Source: Candidatus Altimarinota bacterium
Lineage (GTDB): Bacteria; Patescibacteriota; Gracilibacteria; BD1-5; UBA6164
DNA length: 34,501 nt
Assembly: GCA_027019405.1 (NCBI GenBank)
Contig: JALUWO010000348.1
Location: 1 to 34,501 of the forward strand
Direction of reading: 5' to 3'
Both the position numbers and the translations under genes were made by a program. Positions 19,457 through 29,499 of the stretch are shown here, one piece after another (the stretch's first letter is position 1; the number at the start of each line of letters is the position of its first letter). The notes below the pieces were generated by a model. The model saw only the letters and a program-made list of their open reading frames with translations. It was not told the DNA's origin and did no database searches.

Positions 19457-19891
19457 ATGTTTAAGATTTTTTGAGTTTGAAATAATAAAGAAGATGAAGG
19501 ATTGGAGGTAATTGAAGAGGAAATTGATTATGATAATGAGGAAATATCACAAGAGGAATGACAAATAGCTCTTGATATTGTTGAGAGTACAAAAGAGATT
19601 ATAATTGTTTCTCCAATTGCTTGAGTAGAATTGGATGATATTGATATATCTTTAGATGAAAATATCTTAACTATTTCATGAAATAGGGAATTGCCAGAAC
19701 TTTTTGATGATCCTAAAAATATAATTAGAAATAGTGAGTGTTTTTGGTGAAGATTTTCAAGAAATATTATATTACCAGAAAATTTAGATCTAGAATCAAT
19801 AAAAGCAGTTTTAGAAAAGGGAATTTTGTATATTACAATATCAAAAATAAAGTTTAGTTCTCAAACTATAAAAATTGAATCAAAAGCTTAA
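19457..19891 (+). CDS. Small heat shock protein, Hsp20/alpha-crystallin family
   Basis: 144 residues. A short acidic N-terminal arm (EEEIDYDNEEISQEEG) precedes the alpha-crystallin domain (about residues 47-143): IIIVSPIAGVELDDIDISLD (strands 2-3), ILTISGNRELPE (strands 4-5), WGRFSRNIILPENLDLESIK (strand 7) and AVLEKGILYITISK, where Gly-Ile-Leu is the classic A-x-x-x-n-GVL motif. It lacks the C-terminal IxI/V tail seen in many homologues (the end is KIKFSSQTIKIESKA), although IKI could serve. A holdase chaperone in the cytosol. Followed by two short genes at 18-bp and 5-bp gaps, a likely stress operon. Confidence 0.88.
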
Positions 19892-19909
19892 TTATATAAA
19901 AATAAAAAA

Positions 19910-20164
19910 ATGATTTTTTGAAGAAAAAAGAAAGATGAATCAAGACTTAAAAAAGTTGACTGATTGGTTACTTGAGTGATAATTGCTTGAGCATTAGCTT
20001 GAATAGTTTGATTATCAAAAACAAAAAAATGAAAAGAAGTAGTTTGAAATATAAAAGAAAAAAATAAAGGAAATATTAAAAAAACTAAGAAAGTTTTTTT
20101 AAAATGATATGAATTATTATGAAAAACTATTGCTAAATGAGTTTCTATTTTTAATAAAAAATAA
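19910..20164 (+). CDS. YtxH-like small single-pass membrane protein
   Basis: 84 residues: basic N-terminus (GRKKKDESRLKK), one hydrophobic helix (LVTGVIIAGALAGIVGL, about residues 19-35), then SKTKKGKEV and a Lys-rich tail. The order helix, then K-x-G-K-E, resembles YtxH general-stress proteins. Its position after hsp20 (18-bp gap) fits a stress role. Nearly all Gly are TGA. Confidence 0.6.
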
Positions 20165-20169
20165 TACTT

Positions 20170-20877
20170 ATGAAAAAAAATATTTATTTACTATTATTGA
20201 TTTTATTATTATCAGGTGTGTCATATTCATATTGACAATGAGATACTAAAGATTCAAGAATAAGTGGTCCATATGCCTGAAAAATACAAGAATGTTTAGA
20301 TAATCAAGATTCTCCTAGAACAATAGAGGATTTTGTTTGTATACAATGAAGTAAAGAAGATATTATTTATCAAGTTGTTTTAGATCAAGAATTTAAGAAA
20401 TTAGATAAAAAAATAGAAGATTATTTAGATGGTTTAGAAAAAGATAAATCTCATTATTTTGGTCCTGATAAAAAAGAAGATTATACTAAATGAATTGATG
20501 ATATTGAATATTATTTATGAGAATGATGAGAATTTGAACAACAATATAAAGATTTATGTGAAACAAAAATAATTGCTGAAGCTATTGAAGCTGAATGATG
20601 AGAAACTTCAAATATTGTAGCCAAAGATTATTTACAATGAACTTGAGATAAAGATAAGTGTAAACTTTTATATAAAATCAAATTAATGAATTATAGAAAT
20701 ACAGCTTATGCTATAATGAAAAAAAATAAAGCAAAGGTATTAACAGATAATCATAAAACTTTTACACAGCAAGTTAGAAAAAAATTTGATGATTTACTTG
20801 ATTTTATAATGGTAAATGTTTGATATTTAGAGAGAATTGCTTCAAAATGGCAAAGTAAAACTAAACATCCAAATTAA
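20170..20877 (+). CDS. Secreted hypothetical protein
   Basis: 235 residues with a clear signal peptide (MKKNIYLLLLILLLSGVSYS, cleavage near residue 20-22). The mature part is acidic and helical with four well-spaced Cys (in QECLDNQ, DFVCIQG, KDLCETK, DKCKLLY), perhaps forming disulfides, and a Glu/Lys-rich centre. I do not recognise the family. It begins 5 bp after the YtxH-like gene, so it is probably in the hsp20 operon, and ends in a shared terminator. Confidence 0.7.
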
Positions 20878-20909
20878 AAAAGCTAAAAAATTATTTTTTA
20901 GCTTTTTTA
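20876..20909. terminator. Bidirectional terminator, secreted protein / DUF916-like gene
   Basis: AAAAAAGCTAAAAAA, TTA, TTTTTTAGCTTTTTT between convergent stop codons; the minus-strand gene stops within it (20891). Confidence 0.85.
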
Positions 20910-22249
20910 ATTTTTTGTTTTGCTCAACAATAAGGGCAAACTTTCATATTTTTATCAATTGTTTTTCAACATTTTATACATTTAGTTTTATTACTTAATT
21001 TTATTATAATATATAAAATTATTATTAATAATAAAATAAGTAAAGGACATAAAATATAGTAATTAATTGCTATATATTTTTCTTTATATGATACAGGAAA
21101 TTCTTTAGCTGAATTAAATTCTATATCCTTTCAATCTTCTCATTTATATTTTATTTGAAAATCTGCTGTTATATTTTTATTTACAGTTCTTTCTTTTATT
21201 TTCTCCCAAGGCATTAATACTTTATTTTCTCATATATTTTGCCTTGTATAGTATTGTTGAGGAGTCCAGTATTTTATTATAGGATTTCAATCTTTATCAT
21301 AATCTCTATAGGGGAATCATTTCCAATTAGCTTTAAAATTTCTGGAACTTCATGGGATAACAACTCCTTGAACATCATTTATTGGTATATAATTAACTAT
21401 TTTTTGTCATATAATAGCTCATTTTTTATTTGTGATTATTTCTTTTCAAACATGTTTTATTACATTTCATTTATCATCTTTTAATATAATTTTTCATTTT
21501 GGTTTTATATGAGTATTTCATTTATTATCAATTGGAATTACAAATGATATGTTAAAATTATCATTTTTTCAAGTTCATGTTTTATTTTTATCTATTTTTC
21601 AAGTAGAGGTATTATTTTTAGAGGCTTCACATGTTTTATCATAATAACTTGGTGAATTATCTCAATTTGGACAGTTATCTTTTACAAGGATTGGTGCTCA
21701 TCCTCATCAAGTATTTATTATTGGTTGTTTTATATCTGCTTTTATAATTATTTTTCATTTTACAGTTAGTAATACCAATACTCAATAATCTACATTTATT
21801 CAAACTTGATTTCATGTTGATGTTTCAGAGTTTTCTCTTTTAAAAAATACAGCTCAATAATGTCATCCTGGTGTAGCATTATCTGGTATATTTATTTGAA
21901 AACTTATTTGTTTTGTTTCTTTTGGAGCTATATCAAATGATCAAGTACTAATTTTTATCCAATCAGCTAATTGTTGATCTGGATATACCATTTCACTTTT
22001 TCTTATAAATTTTGGCATTCAGTTATCTCAATTTGGCACAAAATCTGATTTTCATGTTATAATATGAACTGTTTGATTACTAGGATTTCTTATTTTTGCT
22101 GTTTTTGTAATAGTTGTTCATGTTTCTCATTCTATTTCATATTTTATTGGTGTTATAGCTAAATTTATAGTAGCATAACTTTGATTTATTAGAAAAAATC
22201 AAATAAAAATACTAAATAAAATATATAAAATGTTTTTTAGTTTAATCAT
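20891..22249 (-). CDS. DUF916-like surface protein with C-terminal membrane anchor and zinc ribbon
   Basis: 452 residues. A signal peptide or anchor (residues 5-26) precedes LAITPIKYEIEGETG, a start typical of DUF916 (WxL-interacting) beta-sandwich proteins. NPSNQTVHIITGKSDF and DIAPKETKQISFQINIPDNA lead into the family hallmark TPGGHYGAVFF (about residue 130). A second beta domain (about 225-385) follows, then a membrane helix YYILCPLLILLLIILYIII (about 397-418). The cytoplasmic end is a zinc ribbon with Cys424, Cys427, Cys438 and Cys441 (CIKCG ... CPYCG). In Firmicutes DUF916 proteins bind peptidoglycan and partner WxL surface proteins. A zinc ribbon after the anchor is unusual and suggests cytoplasmic coupling. 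Lies downstream of two surface-protein genes on the same strand. Confidence 0.8.
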
Positions 22250-22299
22250 AGGTATAAGTATAATAATATAATTCTTATTTATAATATTATTTTATAAAA

Positions 22300-22349
22300 A
22301 AAAATCAAAAAAGATTTTAGTTTATAAACTAAAATCTTTTTTGATTTTT
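22300..22349 (-). terminator. Very long perfect-palindrome terminator
   Basis: A 25-bp arm (22300-22324) followed at once by its exact complement (22325-22349), flanked by A and T runs. It separates the 226-residue surface protein gene from the DUF916-like gene and is the longest perfect stem I found here. Confidence 0.85.
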
Positions 22350-22355
22350 CTATAA

Positions 22356-23036
22356 TTAGAAGTTACCTGTTACTGTAAAAGTAATATGATCTTCATAATT
22401 TCAAGCTGGAGTTTGTGCATTTGCAGTAGCTCAAACAGTAAATACTACATCATTTACTCCATTTTTATCTTGAGGTTTATTTGATGTATAAATAGTATTT
22501 TCTGTTGTATTAGAATCTACTTCAGTATTTGCATTTGCAGTTTGAGAAAAACCTGAAACTGTTGAATCTGCAGTTGCTCAAGTTGCTGAGTAAAATTTAT
22601 ATGATTCAGCTACTCAGTCAGTTGTTAAATCATTTATTTGAATTGTATTATCAGCAGTATTAGTTAATCATCCAGATTGACTTCTAGCTGTAATTGATGC
22701 ACCATTTGCTGCATTTGTACCAATTTCAATATTTACTGAACCTGTAGATTCTGTTCCAGCAATTAAAGTTCCTAAATCTATTGTTCATGTTGAAATTTCC
22801 ATATTTAATGTTGGTTCTACAGTAGCAGTAACTAAGATATTTGAAACTGAACCAGATGCATTACCAGTATTACCATATGTACCATCCCAATTGATTGGAG
22901 AGTCAAAACTTGAGTCTCCAGTAACAGTACCTGTACCAATTTGAGTGGCAGCAAAGGCACTAGTACCTAATGTAGCTATAGTAATTGCTGAAATTCCAGC
23001 AAAAGCCATAGCTTTTTTTATTTTTGTTTTTATCAT
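22356..23036 (-). CDS. Secreted WxL-like surface protein, possibly abundant
   Basis: 226 residues. Classic signal peptide MIKTKIKKAMAFAGISAITI and ATLGTSAFAA, cleaved near residue 29. The mature protein is Thr/Asn/Ser/Gly-rich and beta-type: VTATVEPTLNMEISTGTIDL, GSVNIEIGTNAANG, and the end PAGNYEDHITFTVTGNF. The layout recalls WxL or spore-coat-U-like surface domains, but no true W-x-L motif is present. The adjacent DUF916-like gene supports that relation. It has the best promoter in the window and a strong terminator, so high expression (S-layer-like) is inferred. The upstream repeat protein ends in a similar AAGNYSGKIDFGI block. Confidence 0.8.
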
Positions 23037-23073
23037 ATTTACAAAAATTAATAATATAAAATATTTGCTAGCA

Positions 23074-23102
23074 AATAGGTTTTTGTTAGGAATTTCCTAT
23101 TT
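23074..23102 (-). promoter_or_regulatory. Hairpin in the leader of the WxL-like gene
   Basis: AAATAGG and CCTATTT enclose about 15 nt; TTTGCTAGCAAA just beside it is a second palindrome. Both lie between the promoter and the ATG at 23036 and could stabilise the mRNA. Confidence 0.4.
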
Positions 23103-23110
23103 GTATATAT

Positions 23111-23140
23111 ATTTTAGCATACTTTTAATTAAAAAGTCAA
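23111..23140 (-). promoter_or_regulatory. Strong sigma70-type promoter of the WxL-like surface gene
   Basis: Minus strand: TTGACT (23135-23140), 18-bp spacer, and an extended -10 TGcTAAAAT (TAAAAT at 23111-23116). It abuts the terminator of the upstream gene, so the gene is transcribed on its own, with a leader of roughly 70 nt. Confidence 0.65.
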
Positions 23141-23167
23141 AAAAAAGACTATTTTTTAGTCTTTTTT
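23141..23167 (-). terminator. Terminator after the large repeat protein gene
   Basis: AAAAAAGACTA, short T loop, TAGTCTTTTTT, just past the stop at 23171 on the minus strand. Confidence 0.8.
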
Positions 23168-23170
23168 AAA

Positions 23171-26029
23171 TTAATAGTCCAAATCAATTCCAAAATCAAT
23201 CTTTCAACTATAATTTCCTGCTGCTTGAAGCTTATCAATTATAGCTCATATTTTTAATGTATAAGTATATGTATTTAAATCTCAATCAGTATTTAAAGTT
23301 CAAGAATCACTTAGAATAATATCATCATTATAATCACTTAAATTTCAATCATTATTCTTATCATATCACATTCATACACTTCAATTATAATATGGAATAA
23401 AATCACTATTATTTGTATGAGTTAAAGCTTTATTTTTTTTCAATTTTACCCTAAATCATGCTCACAGAGTTTTTACTGTAACAGTTAAAGTATCTCAAAA
23501 AGTATTAGTATTACTATTCAATTTTCAAATATTTATACTTCAAGTTGATATTATTAATTGAGGTTCATCTATATAAAATTCTATACTTTTTGAACTTAGA
23601 TTTCATAGATTATCTTTTATAGAAAAATCATATCTATATTTTCAATAAGCTAATCATGAAGTTGGATAACTTGCTTGAGTTGTAGAAATTGTTCAAGTTC
23701 ATAAATTTGATGATACATCATTCCAATTAGAATTTATAGAATCCCATTTATATAATTTTATATTAGCAGTTGTATCATCAACTCAACTTGGAGAATCACT
23801 ATAGTTCAAGATTATATTAAAATTAGAGTTAGGAATTATTTGATTTGAATTTGGAAAAACTGAAGAGTAAATTGGTCAATTTGCATCCACTGTAAAACTT
23901 GAAACATTTAACCAAGGAGTAGTATCACTACTTGATGTAACTTGAATTTGACAATCATTATAATCTCAATCAGCTAAAGTTCAGAAAGTTATTGTATTAT
24001 CTCATCATGTTGCAGTTGTAGGATTTCATGATATATCACAACTTCAACTATATGCTATATCTCAACTTATAGAAGTATTAAAAGTATAATCAGGAGTATT
24101 ATCAGTTGTTGGTGTTGAAACTGCTGTAACTTCTGTAATAGTAGGTTTATCTGTTCTTTGCATTACTATATAATCAACCCGAGCTTTGTTATCTCATTTA
24201 GAAACAGAACCATCTTTAGTATAACACCATTTCAATTCATGATCATTATTTGCATCAAAAGTATATGTTGGACTTTTAGTCCAATCTATAGTTCAAGACC
24301 ATTTGTCTTGCTCATTTCAATCTATGTAAAATCTTAAAAAATCATAATTTTGTTCTGAGCTTACACTATAATAGAAATCTACACTTCAAGTTCCAGGTAT
24401 TTTTTCATCAACAGTAAAACATGCACTAGTATTATCAGCAGTATTTTTTGATTCAAAAGAATAATTTCATTCATAGACTTTTGTTGTTTCTCTGTCCCAA
24501 TCAGCAGAGTTTGCTGTATATCAACTAGTATTTTCAAAATCTACTATAGTATCAGTATCTATATAAAAAATAATTGTTTTATTAGATGTATTTCAAGCTA
24601 AATCTTTAGCAGAGTATAATATTCTATATTTTCAATCATTTCCTGAAAAATCAGCTGTTGTTCATGTATTTGTTATATTTATGTTAGTTAAAACATCATT
24701 TGTAACTCAAGTCCAACTGTCTCCTCATAACCATTTTTCTATATTTATTGTTGTTCAAGTTAAATCAATTCATCATGTATCAGAATGTCAAACTATTATT
24801 TGATAGTTTCAATTAAAAACTTGTTCATCTATAGGTGTATTTTCTGTAATAATTGGAGCAGTTAAATCAATTGTAAAACTTGAAATAGGTAACCATTCTG
24901 AGCTATCATTTGAATTTGAAATTTTAATTTTACAATCATTATGTATTCCTTCAGTTAATGTATTGAAAGTTATTGTAGTATTTCAGGTAGATGTTACTGA
25001 AGTTGTAGAACTATCACAAGATCAACTATATGTAATATCTCAAGTTATAGGAGTATAAAAAGTATAATTAGGTGTATCATTATTTGTTGTTCCTATTGGA
25101 GTAATTTCATCAAGGAAAATAGCATCTTTTGCTATTTTTTTTGTAACAATATCAACCCAAGCAGTATCAGAACCTTTGCTTACACTTCAATCTTTAGTAT
25201 AACACCATTTAAAAGTATGACTTCAACTTCAAGTTGTTTGAGCATAAGTACTCCAAGCAACATCTCAAGACCATTTATTTTGTTCTGTTCAATCAATATA
25301 AAATCTTAGATAATCATATCAGCTTTCAGAACTTACTTTATAAGCAAAATTTATAGTTCAAGTATCAGAAAAACTTTCATCTCTAGTAAAACAAGAAGTA
25401 GAATTATTAGCTCATCAGTTATCAGCAACAATAGAATAAGATCCCTCATATTTATCAGCAGTAGTTCTGTTCCAAGTACCTTGTGTAACAGTATATCATC
25501 AACTAGTTTCAAAATCTAATATAGTAGTTGTTGTTACTACTTGATCTTTATCATTAAATATATCAATCCAAGCAGTGTCAGATCATTTGCTTACACTTCA
25601 ATCTTTAGTATAACACCATTTAAAAGTATGACTTCATGTTCAAGTTGTTTGAGAGTAAGTACTCCAAGCAACATCTCAAGACCATTTATTTTGTTCATTT
25701 CAATCAATATAGAAATGTAGAAAATCATAATTAGTTTCAGAACTTACTTTATAGGCAAAAGAAATTTTTGTATCATATGTTGAATCTCTTGAAATTTCAA
25801 AACAAGAAGTAGAATTATTAGCTCATCAGTTATCAGCAACAATAGAATAAGATCCCTCATATTTATCAGCAGTAGTTCTATTCCAAGTTCAATCTGTTAC
25901 TGTATATCATCCAGGATTTTCAAAATCTACAGTTAAATTTCATGCAAAAACTTGTTCAATATTAAATATTGAACTGAATAATTGAAATGATATTGTAAAA
26001 ACAAGTAATTTAAGTATTAATTTTTTCAT
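23171..26029 (-). CDS. Large secreted repeat protein (adhesin-like), with WxL-like C-terminus
   Basis: 952 residues. Signal peptide residues 1-29. Three copies of a ~120-residue beta domain start at about residues 35, 172 and 497 (DFENPGGYTVTDGTW ... FHFYIDGNEQ-like ... WCYTKDGSVSKGSDTAW). Each has a Cys pair and resembles lectin-like jelly-roll domains. Ig/fibronectin-like domains lie between (TPNYTFYTPITGDITYSGSC; IDTDT). The C-terminal domain ends AAGNYSGKIDFGIDLDY, like the neighbouring 226-residue protein. Repeats 1 and 2 are near-identical in DNA over long stretches. In repeat 3 the tryptophan of A-W-[VI]-D (residues 154 and 291) is a CGG codon (617). A surface adhesin is likely; the ligand is unknown. 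Confidence 0.85.
25150..25927 (-). repeat. Tandem domain repeats 1 and 2 of the surface protein, high DNA identity
   Basis: 411-bp period (137 codons). For example about 87 bp from 25391 and from 25802 differ at one base that I can see (G/A). The third copy (about 24170-24541) is clearly diverged, so copies 1 and 2 come from a recent duplication or gene conversion. Confidence 0.85.
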
Positions 26030-26143
26030 TTTTATTTTTAAATTTTTCCTTAATTTATACTTATTTTTATTTTATCATATTTTTATAGTAAAACTCTAAA
26101 AAAAAACTAGACAAAATTAAATTATTATTTTTATTAATTTAAT

Positions 26144-26171
26144 TTGTTTTATAATTTTTATTTTATATAAT
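26144..26171 (+). promoter_or_regulatory. Candidate promoter of rsmA
   Basis: TTGTTT (26144-26149), 16-bp spacer, TATAAT (26166-26171), giving a leader of about 20 nt. Upstream (about 26115-26143) is an AAATTAAAT / ATTTAATTT dyad in the divergent intergenic region. Confidence 0.45.
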
Positions 26172-26198
26172 TTAAAAAATAATTTTTACTTAGAAAAA

Positions 26199-27047
26199 AT
26201 GACAGAAAATATTTTTAAAAAATATAAAATAGAAGCTAAAAAATCACTTGGACAAAATTTTTTAGTTAATGAGAAAATAGTAGATGAAATTTCTAATAGT
26301 TTAGATATAAAGTGAAAAAATATAATAGAAGTTTGACCTTGATATGGAGCTTTAACAGAAAAAATATTAGATAAAAATCCTAAAGCTTTAAAATTAATAG
26401 AGCTTGATAATGATATGATAGATATTTTAAATGATAGAGTTAAAAATTGAGAACTAGAAAATAAAAATATTGATTTTGAAATAATAAATACAGATATTTT
26501 AAAATATATTCCTGAATTTAAAGATTACTTTGTGATTGCAAATATTCCTTATTATATTACAAGTCCTATATTGAAGCATTTTTTGTATGATGTAGAAAAT
26601 AAACCAGAAAAAATGCTTATTTTGATGCAAAAAGATGTAGGAGATAAAATAATAAAATGACAATTAAAACAAGAAGATATAACTAAAAAAAATAAAAATA
26701 AAACATCTGTTTTAAGCTTATTTATAGCTAAAAAAGCTTTTGTAAAAGAAGTTTTGTTTGTATGAAAACAAAATTTTGTTCCAGCTCCAAAAGTAGAATC
26801 AAGTGTATTATTATTTGAAAGTCATAATTTATACAATAATGTAGATGATTTAGAATTTTTAGATTTTATAAAAAAGTGATTTTGTGAACCTAGGAAGAAA
26901 CTTATTAAAAATTTAATTAAAAATTGATTGGATAAAGATAAAATGTTAGAGATTTTTTCTATTTTAAATTTATCAGAAAATACAAGAGCAGAGGAATTGA
27001 CTCTTGAAAAATGGATTGAATTTATTAAAGAATATAAAAAGACTTAA
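26199..27047 (+). CDS. rsmA: 16S rRNA dimethyladenosine transferase RsmA (KsgA)
   Basis: 282 residues, normal length. It dimethylates the two adjacent adenosines in the 3' terminal hairpin of 16S rRNA during small-subunit maturation. KKSLGQNFLVNEKIVDEI is the N-terminal family signature. SAM motif I is IIEVGPGYGALTEKIL (about residues 42-57), with the acidic motif II in LIELDNDMI and catalytic motif IV NIPYYITSPIL (about 113). KQNFVPAPKVESSVLLF and the C-terminal lobe FCEPRKKLIKNLI follow. Both glycines of GPGYG before Tyr are TGA. Methylation sits next to the anti-Shine-Dalgarno helix, of interest given the rarity of SD sites here. Monocistronic: promoter upstream, terminator overlapping its stop. 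Confidence 0.96.
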
Positions 27048-27075
27048 GTTTAATTTTAAACTTAAGTCTTTTTAT
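27036..27075. terminator. Terminator between rsmA and a convergent membrane gene
   Basis: AAAAAGACTTAAGTTTAA, TT, TTAAACTTAAGTCTTTTT; includes the rsmA stop codon (27045-27047) in its 5' arm. Confidence 0.85.
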
Positions 27076-27455
27076 ATAAAATAAACAATTGTTAAAAGTA
27101 TTATTGTTAAAATTAGTTTTACAATAATAGCATCTTTTCAATAAAATCTTTTTGAAATTATTAATAAAAAATATGAAAATAAAAAATAAAATAAAAATAT
27201 AATTATTTGATTATAGTTAATATTACTTATTTTATAATAACTATTAAATATTTTATATCATCATAATTGTTCACTTATATATATTGGAAATAATAATAAT
27301 TTTTTTATTATTACTCATAAAAAAGATAAATTAACTTCTGGTAATTGCCGAAGTCATAATAATTTAAAACTTATAGTATCTAATCATCAATCTTGTTTTA
27401 TTTTATTAAAAAACATAAAGATTAATCATATTAAAATTGATAGAAATATATTCAT
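27072..27455 (-). CDS. Small hypothetical membrane protein
   Basis: 127 residues with three probable helices: MNIFLSILIGLIFMFF, the central LSFLGVIIKKLLLFPIYI, and two C-terminal stretches (IIIFLFYFLFSYFLLII; IVKLILTIILLTIVYFI). I do not recognise the family. Codon 36 is CGG (plus-strand 27348-27350), one of only three CGG codons here. Read as Arg it gives LGLRQLPEV, as Trp LGLWQLPEV. Coding status is supported by the long frame and in-frame TGA at Gly-like positions, but not by homology. Confidence 0.55.
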
Positions 27456-27581
27456 AATTTTAAATTAATTTATTAATTATATCTTATTTTAAGAGTTTTT
27501 TATCTTATGTAAAACTTTTTTGTTTTTGCATTTTTTAAAAAATTTATAAACTATTACAAAATTAAAATTAAAAATAGATAA

Positions 27582-29465
27582 ATGAACTTAGAAAAAATTA
27601 GAAATTTTTGTATTATAGCACATATAGATCATGGGAAATCTACTCTAGCAGATAGACTACTTGAAATTACATGAACAATAGAAAAAAGAGATATGAAGCA
27701 TGGACAAATGCTTGATACTATGGAGCTTGAACAAGAAAGATGAATAACTATTAAACTTCAACCAGTTAGAATGAACTGGAAAGGGTATGAGTTAAATATT
27801 ATTGATACTCCAGGTCATGTAGATTTTCAATATGAAGTTTCAAGATCTCTTGCTTCTGTTGAAGGAGCATTATTAGTTGTTGATGCTGCTCAAGGTATTG
27901 AAGCTCAAACTTTGAGTAATGTTTATATGGCTATAGAAAATGATTTAGATATTATTCCTGTTATAAATAAAATTGATTTACCAGCAGCAGATGTAGAAAA
28001 AGTAACTGAAGAAATAGTAAATCTTATTTGATGTAGTAAAGAAGAAATAATTCCAATTTCAGCCAAAACTGGTCAAAATGTTGAAGCTGTTCTAGAAGCA
28101 GTGATTAAAAGAATTGATAGTCCTAGAGTTTATAGTGATAAAAATCCTGAAAATGATGAATTAAAAGCACTTGTTTTTGATTCTCAATATGATTCTTATA
28201 GGTGAGTAGTTTCTTATGTAAAAGTTTTTCAGTGAGAAATTAAAAAATGAGATATATGTCATTTTTTAAACACTGATAAAAAAATAGAAGCTCTTGATGT
28301 AGGGCATTTTTCTCCAAGTTATGTAAGTGATGATAAAATAGAATTAGGATCTGTTGGTTATGTTGTAACTTGACTTAAAACTATACAAGATGCAAAGGTA
28401 TGAGATACATTATGGAAACCTGCTAATGTAAGCTGACCAAAAGCAAAACCAGAAGAAGCTAAAGCAATTGAAGGATTTTGAGAAGCCAAACCTTTCATAT
28501 ATGCAGGTATTTTTGCTATGGATTCTTCTGAGTATCCATTATTAAAAGATGCTATTGAAAAATTAGTTTTAAATGATTCAGCTTTGACTGTAGAATCATC
28601 TGTTTCACCAGCTTTATGACATTGATATAGATGTTGATTTTTGGGATTATTGCATTTAGATATTGTAAAAGAAAGGTTACTTAGAGAGTTTGGAATGGAT
28701 GTAATAATGACAGCCCCTCAAGTAACCTATAGAGTAAATATACTTTGAGACAAATTAAGTGAATATTCTAGACTTGAAGCTAAACTTATAGAAAATCAAA
28801 AATGACAAAAAGTAACTCAAATAATGATTTCAAATCCAGAAGATTTGCCTGAACAAGGTAGGTATTTAAGTATTGAGGAACCAATTGCAAAAGTGGAAAT
28901 TATCACTCCTCAGGCTTATGTTTGAAATCTTATGCAGTTATCTCAAGAAAGAAGATGAATTTTTAAAAATCAACAATTTATTGATAGTGATAGGGTAATG
29001 ATTACTTATGAATTGCCTATGAATGAGTTAATTTGAGATTTCTATGATGAAATAAAATCACTTTCTTCAGGTTATGCTTCTCTAAATTATGAATTTTTGA
29101 CTTTTAGAGAAGATGATTTAGTAAAATTGGAAGTTTTAATAGCTGATGAAAAAGTAGATGCACTTGCTTTTATTTGTCATAGAGATCAAGCAAGAACTTT
29201 GTGATGAAAAATCTGTAAAAATCTAAAAGAAACAATTCCAAAAGCTCTTTTTGCTATAAAAATTCAAGCAGTTGTTTGAGCTCAAGTTGTAGCAAGGGAA
29301 AATATTTCAGCTCTTAGAAAAGATGTAACTGCAAAACTTTATGGTTGAGATATTTCTAGAAAGAAAAAACTTTTACAAAAGCAAGCAAAAGGTAAAAAGA
29401 AGATGAAACAATTCTGAAAAGTAAGTTTACCTAGTGAAGCATTTGTTAATTTATTAAAAAAATAA
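27582..29465 (+). CDS. lepA: Elongation factor 4 (LepA), ribosomal back-translocase GTPase
   Basis: 627 residues, about 28 more than the Escherichia coli protein. G1 AHIDHGKST (residues 13-21), G2 within RGITIK, G3 DTPGHVDF, G4 NKIDLP and G5 SAK are intact. Domain II and III match the family ([34 protein letters not shown]). The LepA-only C-terminal domain has [17 protein letters not shown]. The extra length is mainly an insertion around [20 protein letters not shown] between TYRVNI and the EEPIAKVE strand. LepA acts on stalled or mis-translocated ribosomes and in 30S biogenesis. Many motif glycines are TGA. It is followed by two hairpins before the giant surface gene. Confidence 0.97.
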
Positions 29466-29499
29466 AAATTTTTGACTTTCAAAACAAAATAATTAAATT

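Noticed and set aside
321-23036. Many short ORFs that end at TGA, suggesting broken genes
   Set aside because: They are fragments of long genes when TGA is read as Gly; conserved motifs run straight through the TGA codons.
23171-26029. Several plus-strand frames over the surface genes
   Set aside because: Low-complexity shadows; the minus strand has a single open frame with signal peptide and repeated domains.
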